From: 66-474 sp036278635 | Lineage (GTDB): Bacteria; Pseudomonadota; Gammaproteobacteria; Xanthomonadales; Rhodanobacteraceae | Length of the DNA stretch: 21,782 nt | Direction: 5' to 3' | NCBI GenBank assembly: GCA_036278635.1 | Contig: DASUKQ010000026.1 | Span: 1-21,782, forward strand | In this document: in pieces, positions 1-7,264 of the stretch | Layout: each line of letters starts with the position of its first letter | Position numbering within the stretch: the first letter of the stretch is position 1 | Position numbers and translations under genes: made by a program | The notes under the pieces: generated by a model | Told to the model about the DNA's origin: nothing | Database searches by the model: none | What the model saw: the letters and a program-made list of their open reading frames with translations, nothing else

Positions 1-1
1 C

Positions 2-463
2 GGCCGGCTGTCGCGGCTGGTGCGGGCCTGCCACAGCCTGCCGGGACAGGCGCTATTCCAATACGTCGACGAGCAGGGTGATCGGCATCCGGTCGATTCG
101 ACCCAGGTCAACGAATACATCCGGGAGGCGATCGGCGACGGGTTCAGCGCCAAGGATTTTCGCACCTGGGCCGGGACGCTGGTTGCGATTGCCCTGTTGG
201 CGAAAACGCCTTTGCCGGAGGAGGGCGGGGAGCGCGCACAGCGCACGACGATCGCCAACGTGGTCCGGGCCGTCGCGGACGAACTCGGCAATACGCCTGC
301 GGTCTGCCGCAAGGCCTACATTTGCCCCGAGGTATTCGACGCGTGGCGCAGCGGCGATCTGCACCGCCTCGTCCCCGGGAGCGCCGTGGGTCGCCCGGGA
401 CAACTCGAGAAACGCGCGTTGCGATTGCTCAGGCGGTGCCTCAAAACTGCGGTCGATGACTGA
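2..463 (+). CDS. DNA topoisomerase IB, C-terminal part (5' end outside window)
   Basis: This is the C-terminal 153 residues of a eukaryotic/poxvirus-type topoisomerase I, which relaxes supercoils through a 3'-phosphotyrosyl intermediate. The segment KDFRTWAGT holds a catalytic-core arginine. LGNTPAVCRKAYICPEVF holds the nucleophilic tyrosine, encoded at 317-319. These are the usual landmarks of the family. The reading frame is open from the window edge, so the start lies upstream; the GTG at 20 is an internal valine. The gene ends with TGA at 461-463 and converges on ligD, whose stop is only 30 bp away. Identification is firm from the tyrosine motif; total length cannot be judged. Confidence 0.93.
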   Translation, partial: GRLSRLVRACHSLPGQALFQYVDEQGDRHPVDSTQVNEYIREAIGDGFSAKDFRTWAGTLVAIALLAKTPLPEEGGERAQRTTIANVVRAVADELGNTPAVCRKAYICPEVFDAWRSGDLHRLVPGSAVGRPGQLEKRALRLLRRCLKTAVDD

Positions 464-496
464 TCGGACGACTTCGCGAAAAGTCTGCGTCGATCA
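461..496. terminator. Hairpin between convergent topoisomerase IB and ligD
   Basis: TGATCG (461-466) pairs with CGATCA (491-496), ACG (468-470) with CGT (488-490), and ACTT (471-474) with AAGT (481-484). This leaves small bulges and a six-base loop. The TGA stop of the topoisomerase gene lies in the left arm and the TGA stop of ligD in the right arm. There is no long T tract. A bidirectional terminator between convergent genes is the simplest reading, but it is inferred. Confidence 0.5.
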
Positions 497-3037
497 ACGG
501 TCGAGTTCCTGCATGACCGCAGCCAGGTCCTGCCTGAGGGTCGCGAACCCCGACCATGGATCCTTGCGAAGTTTCGCGAGCCTGCGCTGAATCGAATGGA
601 TGTCGTAGTCGGCGCCACTCCCGAGCTTGCCGAGTTCCGACCATCGCAGGGGCGTCGCGACCGGCGCGCCCTTGCGGGCGCGCAACGAATAATTCGCGAT
701 GCTGGTCGCACCGCGGCTGTTGCGCAAATAATCGATGAATATCCGCCCGCGCCGGATCCGCTTGGTCGACGTGGCCACGAACTCCATCGGATGCATCCCG
801 GCAATCGATTTGGCGAATCCCTGCGTGAACGACTTGACCTGTTCCCAGGGGCAGGGCGGGTCGAGCGGCAGCACCACGTGCAGTCCCTTGCCGCCGGTGG
901 TACGCACGAACGATTCCAACCCGATGCGGTCCAGCAGTTTGCGCACCAGCCGCGCCGCGGCGACCACGCGCGACCATGCCACGTCGTCGCCCGGGTCCAG
1001 GTCGAAAACGATGCGATCGGCGAGGTCGGGCTGCGCGATGGTCGCGCCCCACGGATGGAATTCCAGCACGCCGAACTGGACGAGTTCGATGACGCTGGTT
1101 GCGTTTTCCGGGTACAGGTAGATCGCCCGCGAACCGGACTCTTCCTCGAGGGTGACCTCGCCCACGTGGTCCAGGCCGGCGATCTCATGTTTCTGGAAGA
1201 AGCAGGCTTGCGATGTGCCGGCCGGGCAGCGGAGCACCGACACGGGCCGATCGATGACGCCCGGCAGGAAACGGTCCATCACGGACGCGTAGTAATCGGC
1301 CACGGCCTGCTTGGTCACGCCGTTCTCGGGATAGATGACGCGATCCGGGTGGGTGATGTCGATTTCGACCTTCGAGGACGCGCGCTCGCGGCTGGATTTG
1401 CGTTTCGACGCCGCACGGGCTTTGCCGCGGTCGGAATCCTTCAGGTCTTTCGGTGCCTTGTCTTGCCGAATCGTTTTCAAGGAAGGTTGCCTCAATAGCC
1501 CATGGTTGCCGATGCCCCGGTAATACACCTCCGCCACGATCCGCGGTGCGACCCAGCGGGCGTTCCGCAACAGCGGGTCCACCCCCGAAATCGGAACGAC
1601 GGGACGTTTTGCGGCGCCGCCCGCCAGTTCCCGCGCCAGCTTGCGCAATGCGCGGTCATCGAACCCGGTGCCGACGCGCCCCGCATACCGCCAACCCCCG
1701 GCGCCATCCGGCCTTGCGAGCAGCAATGCGCCAAACCCTTCGCGTTGGCCCTTGCCCGGCGTGTAACCGACGACGGCGAACTCGTCGCTCGCCAGGCGCT
1801 TGATCTTGATCCAGTCTCCGCCACGGCCTCCGCGGTAGGGGGAATCGATGCGCTTGGACACGATGCCTTCGAATTCCTGGTCCGTCGCCAGCGCAAACAC
1901 GCGCTCGCCTTCGCCAATCCAGTGCGAGCTGAAGCCGAGCCGCCCGCGATTCCTGCCGGCGAGTCCCGCGAGAAGGTCCTTGCGTTCGAGCAGCGGCGTA
2001 CGCGACAGATCGAACCCTTCGAGGTAGGGCAGGTCGAACAGCATGTACATCAAGGGCGCGCTGGCCTCACCGGACAGGGTCTTCTGCAACAGGTTGAAGT
2101 CGCTGCGACCGTCCTGCAATGCGATCAATTCTCCGTCGAAGCGCGCGGACTCCAACCCCATCTCGCCGATCGCGCGCACGATTTCGGGGAGCCGGTCGGT
2201 CCATGACAGCGCATTGCGCGACCACAGGTTGATCGTGCCATCGGCAATCGCCGTCAGGATCCGGTAGCCATCCCATTTGACCTCGTGCAACCACTGGTCG
2301 CCCTCCGGCGGCGAGTCCTGCAGGCGCGCAAGCTCGGGCTTGAAGAATCCCGGGTCGGCCCGCGCGCGCCGGGCGCCGGTGAGTCGCGAGGGCTCGGGCC
2401 GTTGCCTCCGCCCTCGTCGTGCCCCCGATTTGGCCGCGGGCTTGCGGGATCTGCCCGCCACCGCGGCCTTGCGCGCCACCGCGCGTTCCTTCGGAGTGCG
2501 CGCGGCAAGACGCGTACTCTCGATCGACTTGTCGTCGAGCAGGTCGTTGGCTTCCCGATCGCCCGCATGGCGGTCTTCATCCTTGATCAGGAACCAGGCG
2601 GGCTGGCGTTGCTTGCGATGGCTGCGGACCAGGTGCCACCCACCCTTGAGTTTTTCCCCGAAGAGTTCGAAGCGCAGATGACCCTTCGCGAGCTGCGAGC
2701 GGGCATCTTGTTGCGTGGACCAGACCCCGCGGTCGAACAGATCGACGTGCCCCTTGCCGTAACCTTCCCGGATATCGCCTTCGAAATCGGCGTAGGCGAC
2801 CGGGTGGTCCTCGACCTCGATGGCCAGTCGCTTGACCTTCGGATCGAAGCTGGGTCCCTTGGGGACCGCCCAGCTTTTAAGGGCGTCGCCGACCTGCAGC
2901 CTGAAGTCGAAATGGCGGCTCGATGCGTGGTGCAACTGCACCACGAAGATGGCGCGCGAATCACCGACCGCGCGCTCGAAGTCCGGCTCCCCGGATTTCA
3001 GGAGATCGCGCTTGCGTCGATAGTCCTCGCGGCTCAT
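494..3037 (-). CDS. ligD: Multidomain NHEJ DNA ligase LigD (phosphoesterase-ligase-polymerase)
   Basis: ATP-dependent ligase that processes and seals double-strand breaks with Ku. At 847 residues it matches the PE-Lig-Pol layout of Pseudomonas aeruginosa LigD (about 840). Residues about 20-155 are the 3'-phosphoesterase, with putative metal and catalytic residues H36, H42, D44, R46 and H78. A Lys/Arg-rich linker (about 185-215) follows. The ligase domain (about 230-525) carries EVKWDGYR with nucleophile K254, and EGIVSKR. The primase-polymerase (about 555-847) has the acidic triad D679, D681 and D769. All key residues are present, so the enzyme should be functional. The ATG at 3035-3037 lacks an obvious Shine-Dalgarno sequence. 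It lies 30 bp after the upstream small gene, consistent with co-transcription. ku is divergent nearby. Confidence 0.97.
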   Translation of the reverse strand: MSREDYRRKRDLLKSGEPDFERAVGDSRAIFVVQLHHASSRHFDFRLQVGDALKSWAVPKGPSFDPKVKRLAIEVEDHPVAYADFEGDIREGYGKGHVDLFDRGVWSTQQDARSQLAKGHLRFELFGEKLKGGWHLVRSHRKQRQPAWFLIKDEDRHAGDREANDLLDDKSIESTRLAARTPKERAVARKAAVAGRSRKPAAKSGARRGRRQRPEPSRLTGARRARADPGFFKPELARLQDSPPEGDQWLHEVKWDGYRILTAIADGTINLWSRNALSWTDRLPEIVRAIGEMGLESARFDGELIALQDGRSDFNLLQKTLSGEASAPLMYMLFDLPYLEGFDLSRTPLLERKDLLAGLAGRNRGRLGFSSHWIGEGERVFALATDQEFEGIVSKRIDSPYRGGRGGDWIKIKRLASDEFAVVGYTPGKGQREGFGALLLARPDGAGGWRYAGRVGTGFDDRALRKLARELAGGAAKRPVVPISGVDPLLRNARWVAPRIVAEVYYRGIGNHGLLRQPSLKTIRQDKAPKDLKDSDRGKARAASKRKSSRERASSKVEIDITHPDRVIYPENGVTKQAVADYYASVMDRFLPGVIDRPVSVLRCPAGTSQACFFQKHEIAGLDHVGEVTLEEESGSRAIYLYPENATSVIELVQFGVLEFHPWGATIAQPDLADRIVFDLDPGDDVAWSRVVAAARLVRKLLDRIGLESFVRTTGGKGLHVVLPLDPPCPWEQVKSFTQGFAKSIAGMHPMEFVATSTKRIRRGRIFIDYLRNSRGATSIANYSLRARKGAPVATPLRWSELGKLGSGADYDIHSIQRRLAKLRKDPWSGFATLRQDLAAVMQELDR

Positions 3038-3067
3038 CGGTGATTTCGGTCGCGCAACCGCATGGCG

Positions 3068-3253
3068 CTAGACCGACGCCTGCAACGCTGCCGCAATGGC
3101 CGCGTCGCCATTCAACAAATCCTTCCAGGCAAGCGTGATTCCCTTCCTGTGGCCCTTTTCGACGAGCTTCATGCCCAAAGGCTCGATCGTCAGCGTGTAG
3201 GCTCTGCCATCGACGTCGATCTCGCGTCGGACGGGCTTGTCGAGCTTGGTCAT
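3068..3253 (-). CDS. Small conserved hypothetical protein beside ligD
   Basis: A 61-residue soluble protein without signal or membrane segment. It begins MTKLDKPVRREIDVDGR and appears to form a short beta-rich unit (YTLTIEPLGMKLVEKG) followed by a helix (LAWKDLLNGDAAIAAAL). I recall similar uncharacterised small proteins in other proteobacteria but cannot name a family. GGAG sits 7-8 bases before the ATG at 3251-3253. It lies 30 bp upstream of ligD and 40 bp downstream of the Lys/Ser-rich gene on the same strand, so all three probably form one operon. A link to end joining is suggested only by position. Confidence 0.72.
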   Translation of the reverse strand: MTKLDKPVRREIDVDGRAYTLTIEPLGMKLVEKGHRKGITLAWKDLLNGDAAIAAALQASV

Positions 3254-3293
3254 CTCCGGTTCTCCACGTAGGTTGCACGCCGCCGAAGTGGTG

Positions 3294-3590
3294 TTACTTG
3301 CGCGAGGACGAGCCGGAACGCCGGGATTTCTTCGTCGACGACTTGCTCGAGGAAGACTTCGAACCAGACGACTTCTTCCGACCGCCGGAACTCTTTTTCC
3401 CTGCGGATTTCCCGCTCCCCTTTTTCCCGCTGCCGGACTTCTTGCCGCCCCCGCTTTCCTTGTTCACCGTGGCCCATGCGCGCTTTTCCGCGACCTTTTC
3501 CGACACACCTCGATCCTTGTAGCCCTTTTCGATGTGTTCGGCCTTGCGTTTCTGCTTGTCGGTGTAACTCGACTTGTCTCCGCGTGGCAT
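3294..3590 (-). CDS. Small protein with Lys/Ser/Gly-rich tail (often labelled 'plasmid stabilisation protein')
   Basis: 98 residues. The first about 48 form a conserved-looking charged domain (MPRGDKSSYTDKQKRKAEHI, then GVSEKVAEKRAWATVNKESG). The remainder is low-complexity K/S/G/R sequence resembling a histone H1-like tail. Proteins with this N-terminus are commonly annotated as plasmid stabilisation proteins, a name I know of no experimental support for. The start was set at the ATG at 3588-3590 because GAGGA lies eight bases upstream; the in-frame ATG at 3594-3596 directly abuts that Shine-Dalgarno. It is the first gene of the probable ligD operon and divergent from ku. A nucleic-acid-binding role is inferred from the basic tail. 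Confidence 0.8.
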   Translation of the reverse strand: MPRGDKSSYTDKQKRKAEHIEKGYKDRGVSEKVAEKRAWATVNKESGGGKKSGSGKKGSGKSAGKKSSGGRKKSSGSKSSSSKSSTKKSRRSGSSSRK

Positions 3591-3888
3591 GGTCATCTTC
3601 CTCGTGAGGAGCAGGAAACCACGCCGGCTCTGCAGCCCCGTGCCGGCGCAATGACAGCCTAGGCACAGGCCGGTGAATGACATGTATATGCGGGCGGGCC
3701 GGACGGTGGTTCAATCGGCCCGGTTCAGCGTTGCGAAGATGATGTGAACACCAGGCTCGCGGCGCACGCTTTCACTCGTAACGGGCGTTTCACCTTGGAC
3801 AAGGCAGACTTCGATGACCATCACCAACTCCGGTTCGCTCCCGCAGTCATCGCGAGGCGCGGGCGACCAGACCGTCGAGGGAACGAGC
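3591..3888. promoter_or_regulatory. Divergent intergenic region between the ligD operon and ku
   Basis: About 300 bp without a convincing gene separate the first gene of the minus-strand ligD operon from ku on the plus strand, so promoters for both should lie here. TTGGAC at 3795-3800 could be a -35 element for ku, but no good -10 element follows. I see no clear operator. The ku Shine-Dalgarno (GAGGGA, 3877-3882) is at its right edge. Confidence 0.45.
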
Positions 3889-4764
3889 ATGGCACGCCCC
3901 ATCTGGACAGGCACGATTTCGTTCGGACTCCTCAACATTCCGATACGCTTGATGACCGCCGAGCGGCGCGTCGACCTGCATTTCAGGATGCTCGACAGCC
4001 GCGACAAGTCGCCCATCCGCTACGAGCGCGTCAACGCCGAAACCGGCGAGGAAGTTCCCTGGAAAGACATCGTGAAGGCATTCGAGTACGACAAGGGCAA
4101 CTACGTCGTGATCGAAAAGGAAGACTTCGAGAAGGCCGCCCCGGAGTCGTCGGAGTCCGTCGACATCGAGGCCTTCATCGATCCCACGGAACTTGGCCCG
4201 GAGTATTTCGAGAAACCGTACTACCTGGTGCCGACCAGGAAGGCCGAAAAAGGTTACGTGCTGTTGCGCGAAACCTTGAACGACGCGGGCCTTGCGGGCA
4301 TCGCGCGGGTGGTGATCCGCACGCGCGAATACCTGTCCATGGTATTGCCACGCGGTGACGCGTTGGTCCTGCTTGTGCTGCGCTTTCCCCAGGAATTGGT
4401 GCCTGCCGACGAGTACGACTTCCCGCAGGACAAGCCGGCTTCGTACCGCATCAGCAGCAAGGAGCTGGACATGGCCAGGTCATTGGTCGATTCGATGGCC
4501 TCCAAATGGAACCCCAGGGACTATCGGGACGAATTCCGCTCGCGCCTCCAGAAGGTCATCGAGACGCGCGTCCGTTCGAAGGGCAAGCAGGTCCGTGTCG
4601 AGCGGGAGGACGAAACGGCGTCCGGCGATGCCACGACCAACGTGGTGGACTTCATGTCGCTGTTGAAGAAAAGCATCGACTCGAACAAGCGCACGCCGGC
4701 GAAAAAGAAGTCCACGACCAAGTCTGGCAAGGCATCGAAAACCAGGAAGCGGGCGCGCAAGTAG
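3889..4764 (+). CDS. ku: Ku protein, NHEJ DNA end-binding
   Basis: A 291-residue bacterial Ku, the homodimeric ring that threads onto broken DNA ends and recruits LigD. The N-terminus is typical (ARPIWTGTISFGLLNIP), followed by the beta-barrel core, including PYYLVP and the segment around LLRETL and YLSMVLPRGDALVL. After about residue 265 comes a basic tail rich in Lys/Thr/Ser, ending TRKRARK. Extended basic tails are known in some bacterial Ku proteins and add DNA affinity. The ATG at 3889 was chosen because GAGGGA lies six bases upstream and the family N-terminus starts there; the longer frame from 3814 adds unrelated residues. ku is divergent from the ligD operon and followed by a palindrome. 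Confidence 0.96.
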   Translation: MARPIWTGTISFGLLNIPIRLMTAERRVDLHFRMLDSRDKSPIRYERVNAETGEEVPWKDIVKAFEYDKGNYVVIEKEDFEKAAPESSESVDIEAFIDPTELGPEYFEKPYYLVPTRKAEKGYVLLRETLNDAGLAGIARVVIRTREYLSMVLPRGDALVLLVLRFPQELVPADEYDFPQDKPASYRISSKELDMARSLVDSMASKWNPRDYRDEFRSRLQKVIETRVRSKGKQVRVEREDETASGDATTNVVDFMSLLKKSIDSNKRTPAKKKSTTKSGKASKTRKRARK

Positions 4765-4835
4765 CTTGCGCGCGGCCCTCGCGGGCCTCCCTGGAGTCGA
4801 GCCAGCACCGCCATCCAGACTCAGTTGCTTGCACC

Positions 4836-4883
4836 GTCATCCCGGGCTGCCGCGCGATGCAGCCTGCGCGGCTCCGGGATGAC
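4836..4883. repeat. REP-like palindrome downstream of ku
   Basis: GTCATCCCGG (4836-4845) is exactly complementary to CCGGGATGAC (4874-4883). Inside, GCCGCGC (4849-4855) pairs with GCGCGGC (4866-4872). This gives a long imperfect hairpin with a ten-base apical loop. It looks like a repetitive extragenic palindrome and could also act as the ku terminator. Only one copy was noticed in this window, so its repeat nature is inferred from form. Confidence 0.55.
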
Positions 4884-4930
4884 GAGATCGATCAAACGTG
4901 CGGCCACTCAGCCGCTTCAAGGAACATGCA

Positions 4931-5095
4931 TCAAACTCGTCGCCCACGTCCGAAGATCAGCGACACGATGAACAGGATGACGAAGATGACGAACAGGATC
5001 TTGGCGATCGTGGCGGCAAGCCCGGCGACACCGAAGAATCCGAAGAAGCCGGCGATCAATGCGATGATCAGGAATACGATTGCGTAGTAGAGCAT
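4931..5095 (-). CDS. DUF1328 (YtjA-type) small membrane protein
   Basis: A 54-residue, very hydrophobic peptide with two transmembrane segments (MLYYAIVFLIIALIAGFFGF, then about residues 29-47) separated by a Gly/Ala-rich turn, ending GRGRRV. Length and sequence match the DUF1328/YtjA family of inner-membrane proteins of unknown function, often seen among stress genes. The ATG at 5093-5095 is preceded by AGGAG at a seven- to eight-base spacing; the longer open frame upstream is not typical of the family. A short hairpin lies in the leader. Confidence 0.9.
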   Translation of the reverse strand: MLYYAIVFLIIALIAGFFGFFGVAGLAATIAKILFVIFVILFIVSLIFGRGRRV

Positions 5096-5117
5096 GGTGG
5101 TACTCCTTCTATTCGAA

Positions 5118-5134
5118 GGTCCGGCGAGCGGACC
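5118..5134. other. Short hairpin in the leader of the DUF1328 gene
   Basis: GGTCCG (5118-5123) and CGGACC (5129-5134) form a six-base-pair stem with a five-base loop, about ten bases upstream of the Shine-Dalgarno of the DUF1328 gene. It may be incidental in GC-rich DNA or a leader structure. The rest of 5135-5356 shows nothing coding. Confidence 0.3.
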
Positions 5135-5356
5135 GGAAGCGCCATGCGAGCCGTACCATTCGCGGCGGCGGATTTGAAAACCCCGGGCAGGCCATCCCTG
5201 GCGAGCCCGGAGCGAACTGGATCGGCGCCAGTGGGAGACCTGGCCGATCCGTCCGACCTGGCGCGCGTCCCGCGCAACCAAGCCGTCGTTCGCGACGCAT
5301 CCCGCGTCGCGCAGGGGAGGGGGAGGGTTGCAGGGCGATCCCTCTCCTCGGTCGCG

Positions 5357-5557
5357 TCATGAGCCCGGATCGTCGTCCTCCGATTGATCGGACCCGGATC
5401 CGCCTGGTTGCGGATCCTCATCGTCACTCGTGATGCCGAAATACAGCTCGTCCAGTTCACCGTCCTGATATCCGGCGTCGCGGTCGGCGGCGTCCGGGTC
5501 GTCCCTGGGCGCCGTTCCCTGGCGCTGCAGCGATCCTTCGATTTTGTCGTCGTCCAT
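5357..5557 (-). CDS. Small acidic hypothetical protein
   Basis: 66 residues with a strongly acidic composition, including the C-terminal stretches TSDDEDPQ and SEDDDPGS. No signal peptide, membrane segment or recognised domain. The start at the ATG at 5555-5557 (MDDDKIEGSLQRQ) was chosen because GGAGG lies four bases upstream; an ATG at 5621-5623 would add 22 residues but has no ribosome binding site. It lies between the DUF1328 and BON genes on the same strand. The sequence looks disordered. No function can be assigned. Confidence 0.6.
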   Translation of the reverse strand: MDDDKIEGSLQRQGTAPRDDPDAADRDAGYQDGELDELYFGITSDDEDPQPGGSGSDQSEDDDPGS

Positions 5558-5642
5558 GAATCCTCCAATCACCGTGAACGGATCGGGACGTTCGGCCAGA
5601 CGATCGACGAAGACGCGATCCATATCCGTTTCAAGATTCCGC

Positions 5643-6050
5643 TCAGCGCCCGCCCTGGTCGTTGGCCTGCGCGCGGGCGTGGAGGCCCGATGTGTCGACG
5701 TGCTTGACGCCCTTGACCCGCAGCGCGGCGGACCTGGCCTTGCCGATATCGCCCTGGGTGGCGACGGTGCCGGTCAGGGTCGCGGTACCGTTTTCGAAGC
5801 TGACATCCACGTTGGTCGCCGTCACGCCATGCGACGTGAGTTCCTGCTTCACCTGACGGGTGATGCTGCTGTTCGACATGTCGTTGGACATGGGACGATT
5901 GGCATGGCTGGCGCCGGACATGTAAGCCGTGGAAGCCGACGGCGGCATTTGCTGCGGCGTCTGCTGCGGCGTCTGTTGTGCGTACGCCGTGGCGCCCGCG
6001 GAAGCGATCAAGAGGGATCCAATCGCGATTGCAATGCGTTCGGTTTTCAT
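5643..6050 (-). CDS. Secreted BON-domain protein
   Basis: 135 residues. A Sec signal peptide (residues 1-24, ending TAYA before QQ) is followed by a Pro/Gln-rich linker with PQQ repeats. One BON domain follows (about 62-128): ITRQVKQEL, the Gly-containing strand FENGTATLTGTV, and the final VKHVDTSGL. BON domains are found in periplasmic or outer-membrane proteins such as OsmY and are thought to bind phospholipid. AAGGAG lies seven bases before the ATG at 6048-6050. The next gene upstream on the strand encodes a lipoprotein with a similar domain. A role in envelope or osmotic stress is inferred from the family. Confidence 0.9.
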   Translation of the reverse strand: MKTERIAIAIGSLLIASAGATAYAQQTPQQTPQQMPPSASTAYMSGASHANRPMSNDMSNSSITRQVKQELTSHGVTATNVDVSFENGTATLTGTVATQGDIGKARSAALRVKGVKHVDTSGLHARAQANDQGGR

Positions 6051-6138
6051 GCTGTGACTCCTTGTCGTGGATGGTGAGGGTTCCGATCGTTGCGTGATCG
6101 ACGGCGGGCCGCAGCCGGGTCCACTGCCGGTCCCGGAT

Positions 6139-6153
6139 CGCCGCGTAGCGGCG
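6139..6153. other. Short GC-rich inverted repeat between the two BON genes
   Basis: CGCCGC (6139-6144) and GCGGCG (6148-6153) flank a three-base loop, 26 bp past the stop of the BON lipoprotein gene. There is no T tract. It may weaken read-through between the two BON genes or be chance. Confidence 0.25.
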
Positions 6154-6179
6154 GAGGGTCGGGCACGCGCGTCAGTTCG

Positions 6180-6554
6180 TCATTTGACCTTCAGCCCGGA
6201 CGAGTCGACCTGTTTGACGCCCTCGACGCTTCTCGCTGCGGCCACGGCCTTGTCGACAGCAACGTCGCTGTCGAGGACGCCGGTCAGCGTGACCACGCCG
6301 TTGACGGTATTGACCGATATGTCGGTGCTTTGCACGCCCTGGGTGGTGGCGAGCTCGGTCTTGACCTTGGTGGTGATCCAGGTGTCGGAAACGGGCTGGT
6401 TCGAATCCGCGGCGCCCGGATTGCCGGGCGAGGTTGCCGCAGGCGACGCCTGCTGCTGGTCGGCGGCCGGATTCGGGTTGTGGTTGTTCGAGCATGCCGC
6501 TAGACCCAGCGACGCTGCGAACAGGAAAGCGGTTGCTGCGAGTGGCGATTTCAT
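6180..6554 (-). CDS. BON-domain lipoprotein
   Basis: 124 residues. The N-terminus MKSPLAATAFLFAASLGLAAC is a lipoprotein signal with lipobox LAAC, so C21 should be lipidated. A Pro/Ala/Gln-rich linker runs to about residue 55, followed by one BON domain (WITTKVKTELATTQGV; NGVVTLTGVLDS; VEGVKQVDSSGL). AGGGAG lies upstream of the ATG at 6552-6554; the longer frame from 6740 would bury the signal peptide and was rejected. The domain resembles that of the next gene downstream (end VDSSGL versus VDTSGL), suggesting an old tandem duplication with different export routes. Likely envelope-anchored stress protein. Confidence 0.9.
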   Translation of the reverse strand: MKSPLAATAFLFAASLGLAACSNNHNPNPAADQQQASPAATSPGNPGAADSNQPVSDTWITTKVKTELATTQGVQSTDISVNTVNGVVTLTGVLDSDVAVDKAVAAARSVEGVKQVDSSGLKVK

Positions 6555-6991
6555 GCGGACTCCCTGGTCGGAGGTGGGTGGCAAGGCATCAGCGCCTTGG
6601 GGGTGGTGGGTGGTCGCCGTCACCGCGACGTTCGCGCGTCGGATCGCGTCGTACCGGTATCCCGTCGTCGCCGGAAGAATCCCGATGGCGCCGCGGCGGA
6701 AACCGCAAGGGTGTCTTCTTGTCCGGATCCTTCGGGTCATGTTGCACGGGGTTGTGGCGGGAACTCACGTTGAACTCCATGGTGACGAGTGACGATGAAC
6801 GGCCATCGAACCAGTCACTCCCGGGATGAACGGCCGTCGAACAGGCGGGCCGGGTGGGTTGGTCTTCGAACCGATCCGTCCGTGGAAAGGTTCGAAGTGG
6901 GCCGGGATCGGGGGAATCCCGGTGTGTCTGCCGATGCGCCAGGGGGAGACGCGGAGGGCGGACATTGCGGTGGCTTCCTTGCCACCGATTC
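6555..6991. other. Intergenic region between the BON lipoprotein and the CsbD operon
   Basis: 437 bp with no convincing gene on either strand; the open frames crossing it have no domain or ribosome binding site. It should hold the promoter of the BON lipoprotein gene. It contains two near-identical 18-base copies starting GATGAACGGCC (6794 and 6825), 31 bases apart, and a hairpin near the CsbD end. Confidence 0.5.
6968..6987 (-). terminator. Hairpin after the CsbD gene
   Basis: CGGTGGC (6968-6974) and GCCACCG (6981-6987) form a perfect seven-base-pair stem with a six-base loop, starting four bases past the TAA stop of the CsbD-like gene. There is no U tract on the minus strand, so it is a probable rather than certain end of the four-gene operon. 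Confidence 0.45.
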
Positions 6992-7264
6992 TTATCCCCG
7001 GGTGTCGCTCCGGCGGGTTTGCCGCGTATTCGGATCCGACAGGCTGGACACCGGTCGGAAGGGGTACGCGTTGCGGGTGTCGAAGGCCGCGATCTGCTTT
7101 TTCGCTTCCTTGCGGGAAATGCCGTAGCGCTCCTGGAGCCTTTCGGTGAGGTACTCGGTGGTCCCACGCCCGACCTTCAGGTCGTCGTCGGTCAATTTCC
7201 CCCAGCGGGCCTTGAACTCGCCGCTCAACTGTTCCCACTGGGCTTCGATCTCGTCCTTTTTCAC
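6992..7264 (-). CDS. CsbD-family stress protein
   Basis: 90 residues. Residues 1-65 match the CsbD pattern: IEAQWEQLSGEFKARWGKLT, DDDLKV, then LQERYGISRKEAKKQI. About 25 extra polar residues at the C-terminus are unusual for the family. CsbD-like proteins are small and soluble and are induced in general stress in many bacteria; their biochemical role is unknown. The start codon is GTG (7262-7264), overlapping the TGA of the upstream gene as GTGA, so translation is probably coupled. GAGGG lies about nine bases upstream. Last gene of the four-gene operon, followed by a hairpin. Confidence 0.88.
   Translation of the reverse strand: MKKDEIEAQWEQLSGEFKARWGKLTDDDLKVGRGTTEYLTERLQERYGISRKEAKKQIAAFDTRNAYPFRPVSSLSDPNTRQTRRSDTRG

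Noticed and set aside
596..3043. Several open frames of 230-300 codons on the plus strand opposite ligD
   Set aside because: ligD is complete with all catalytic residues; the opposite frames have no domains or ribosome binding sites.
3744..4358. A 204-codon plus-strand frame overlapping the start of ku
   Set aside because: It is out of frame with the clear Ku protein and has no recognisable domain.
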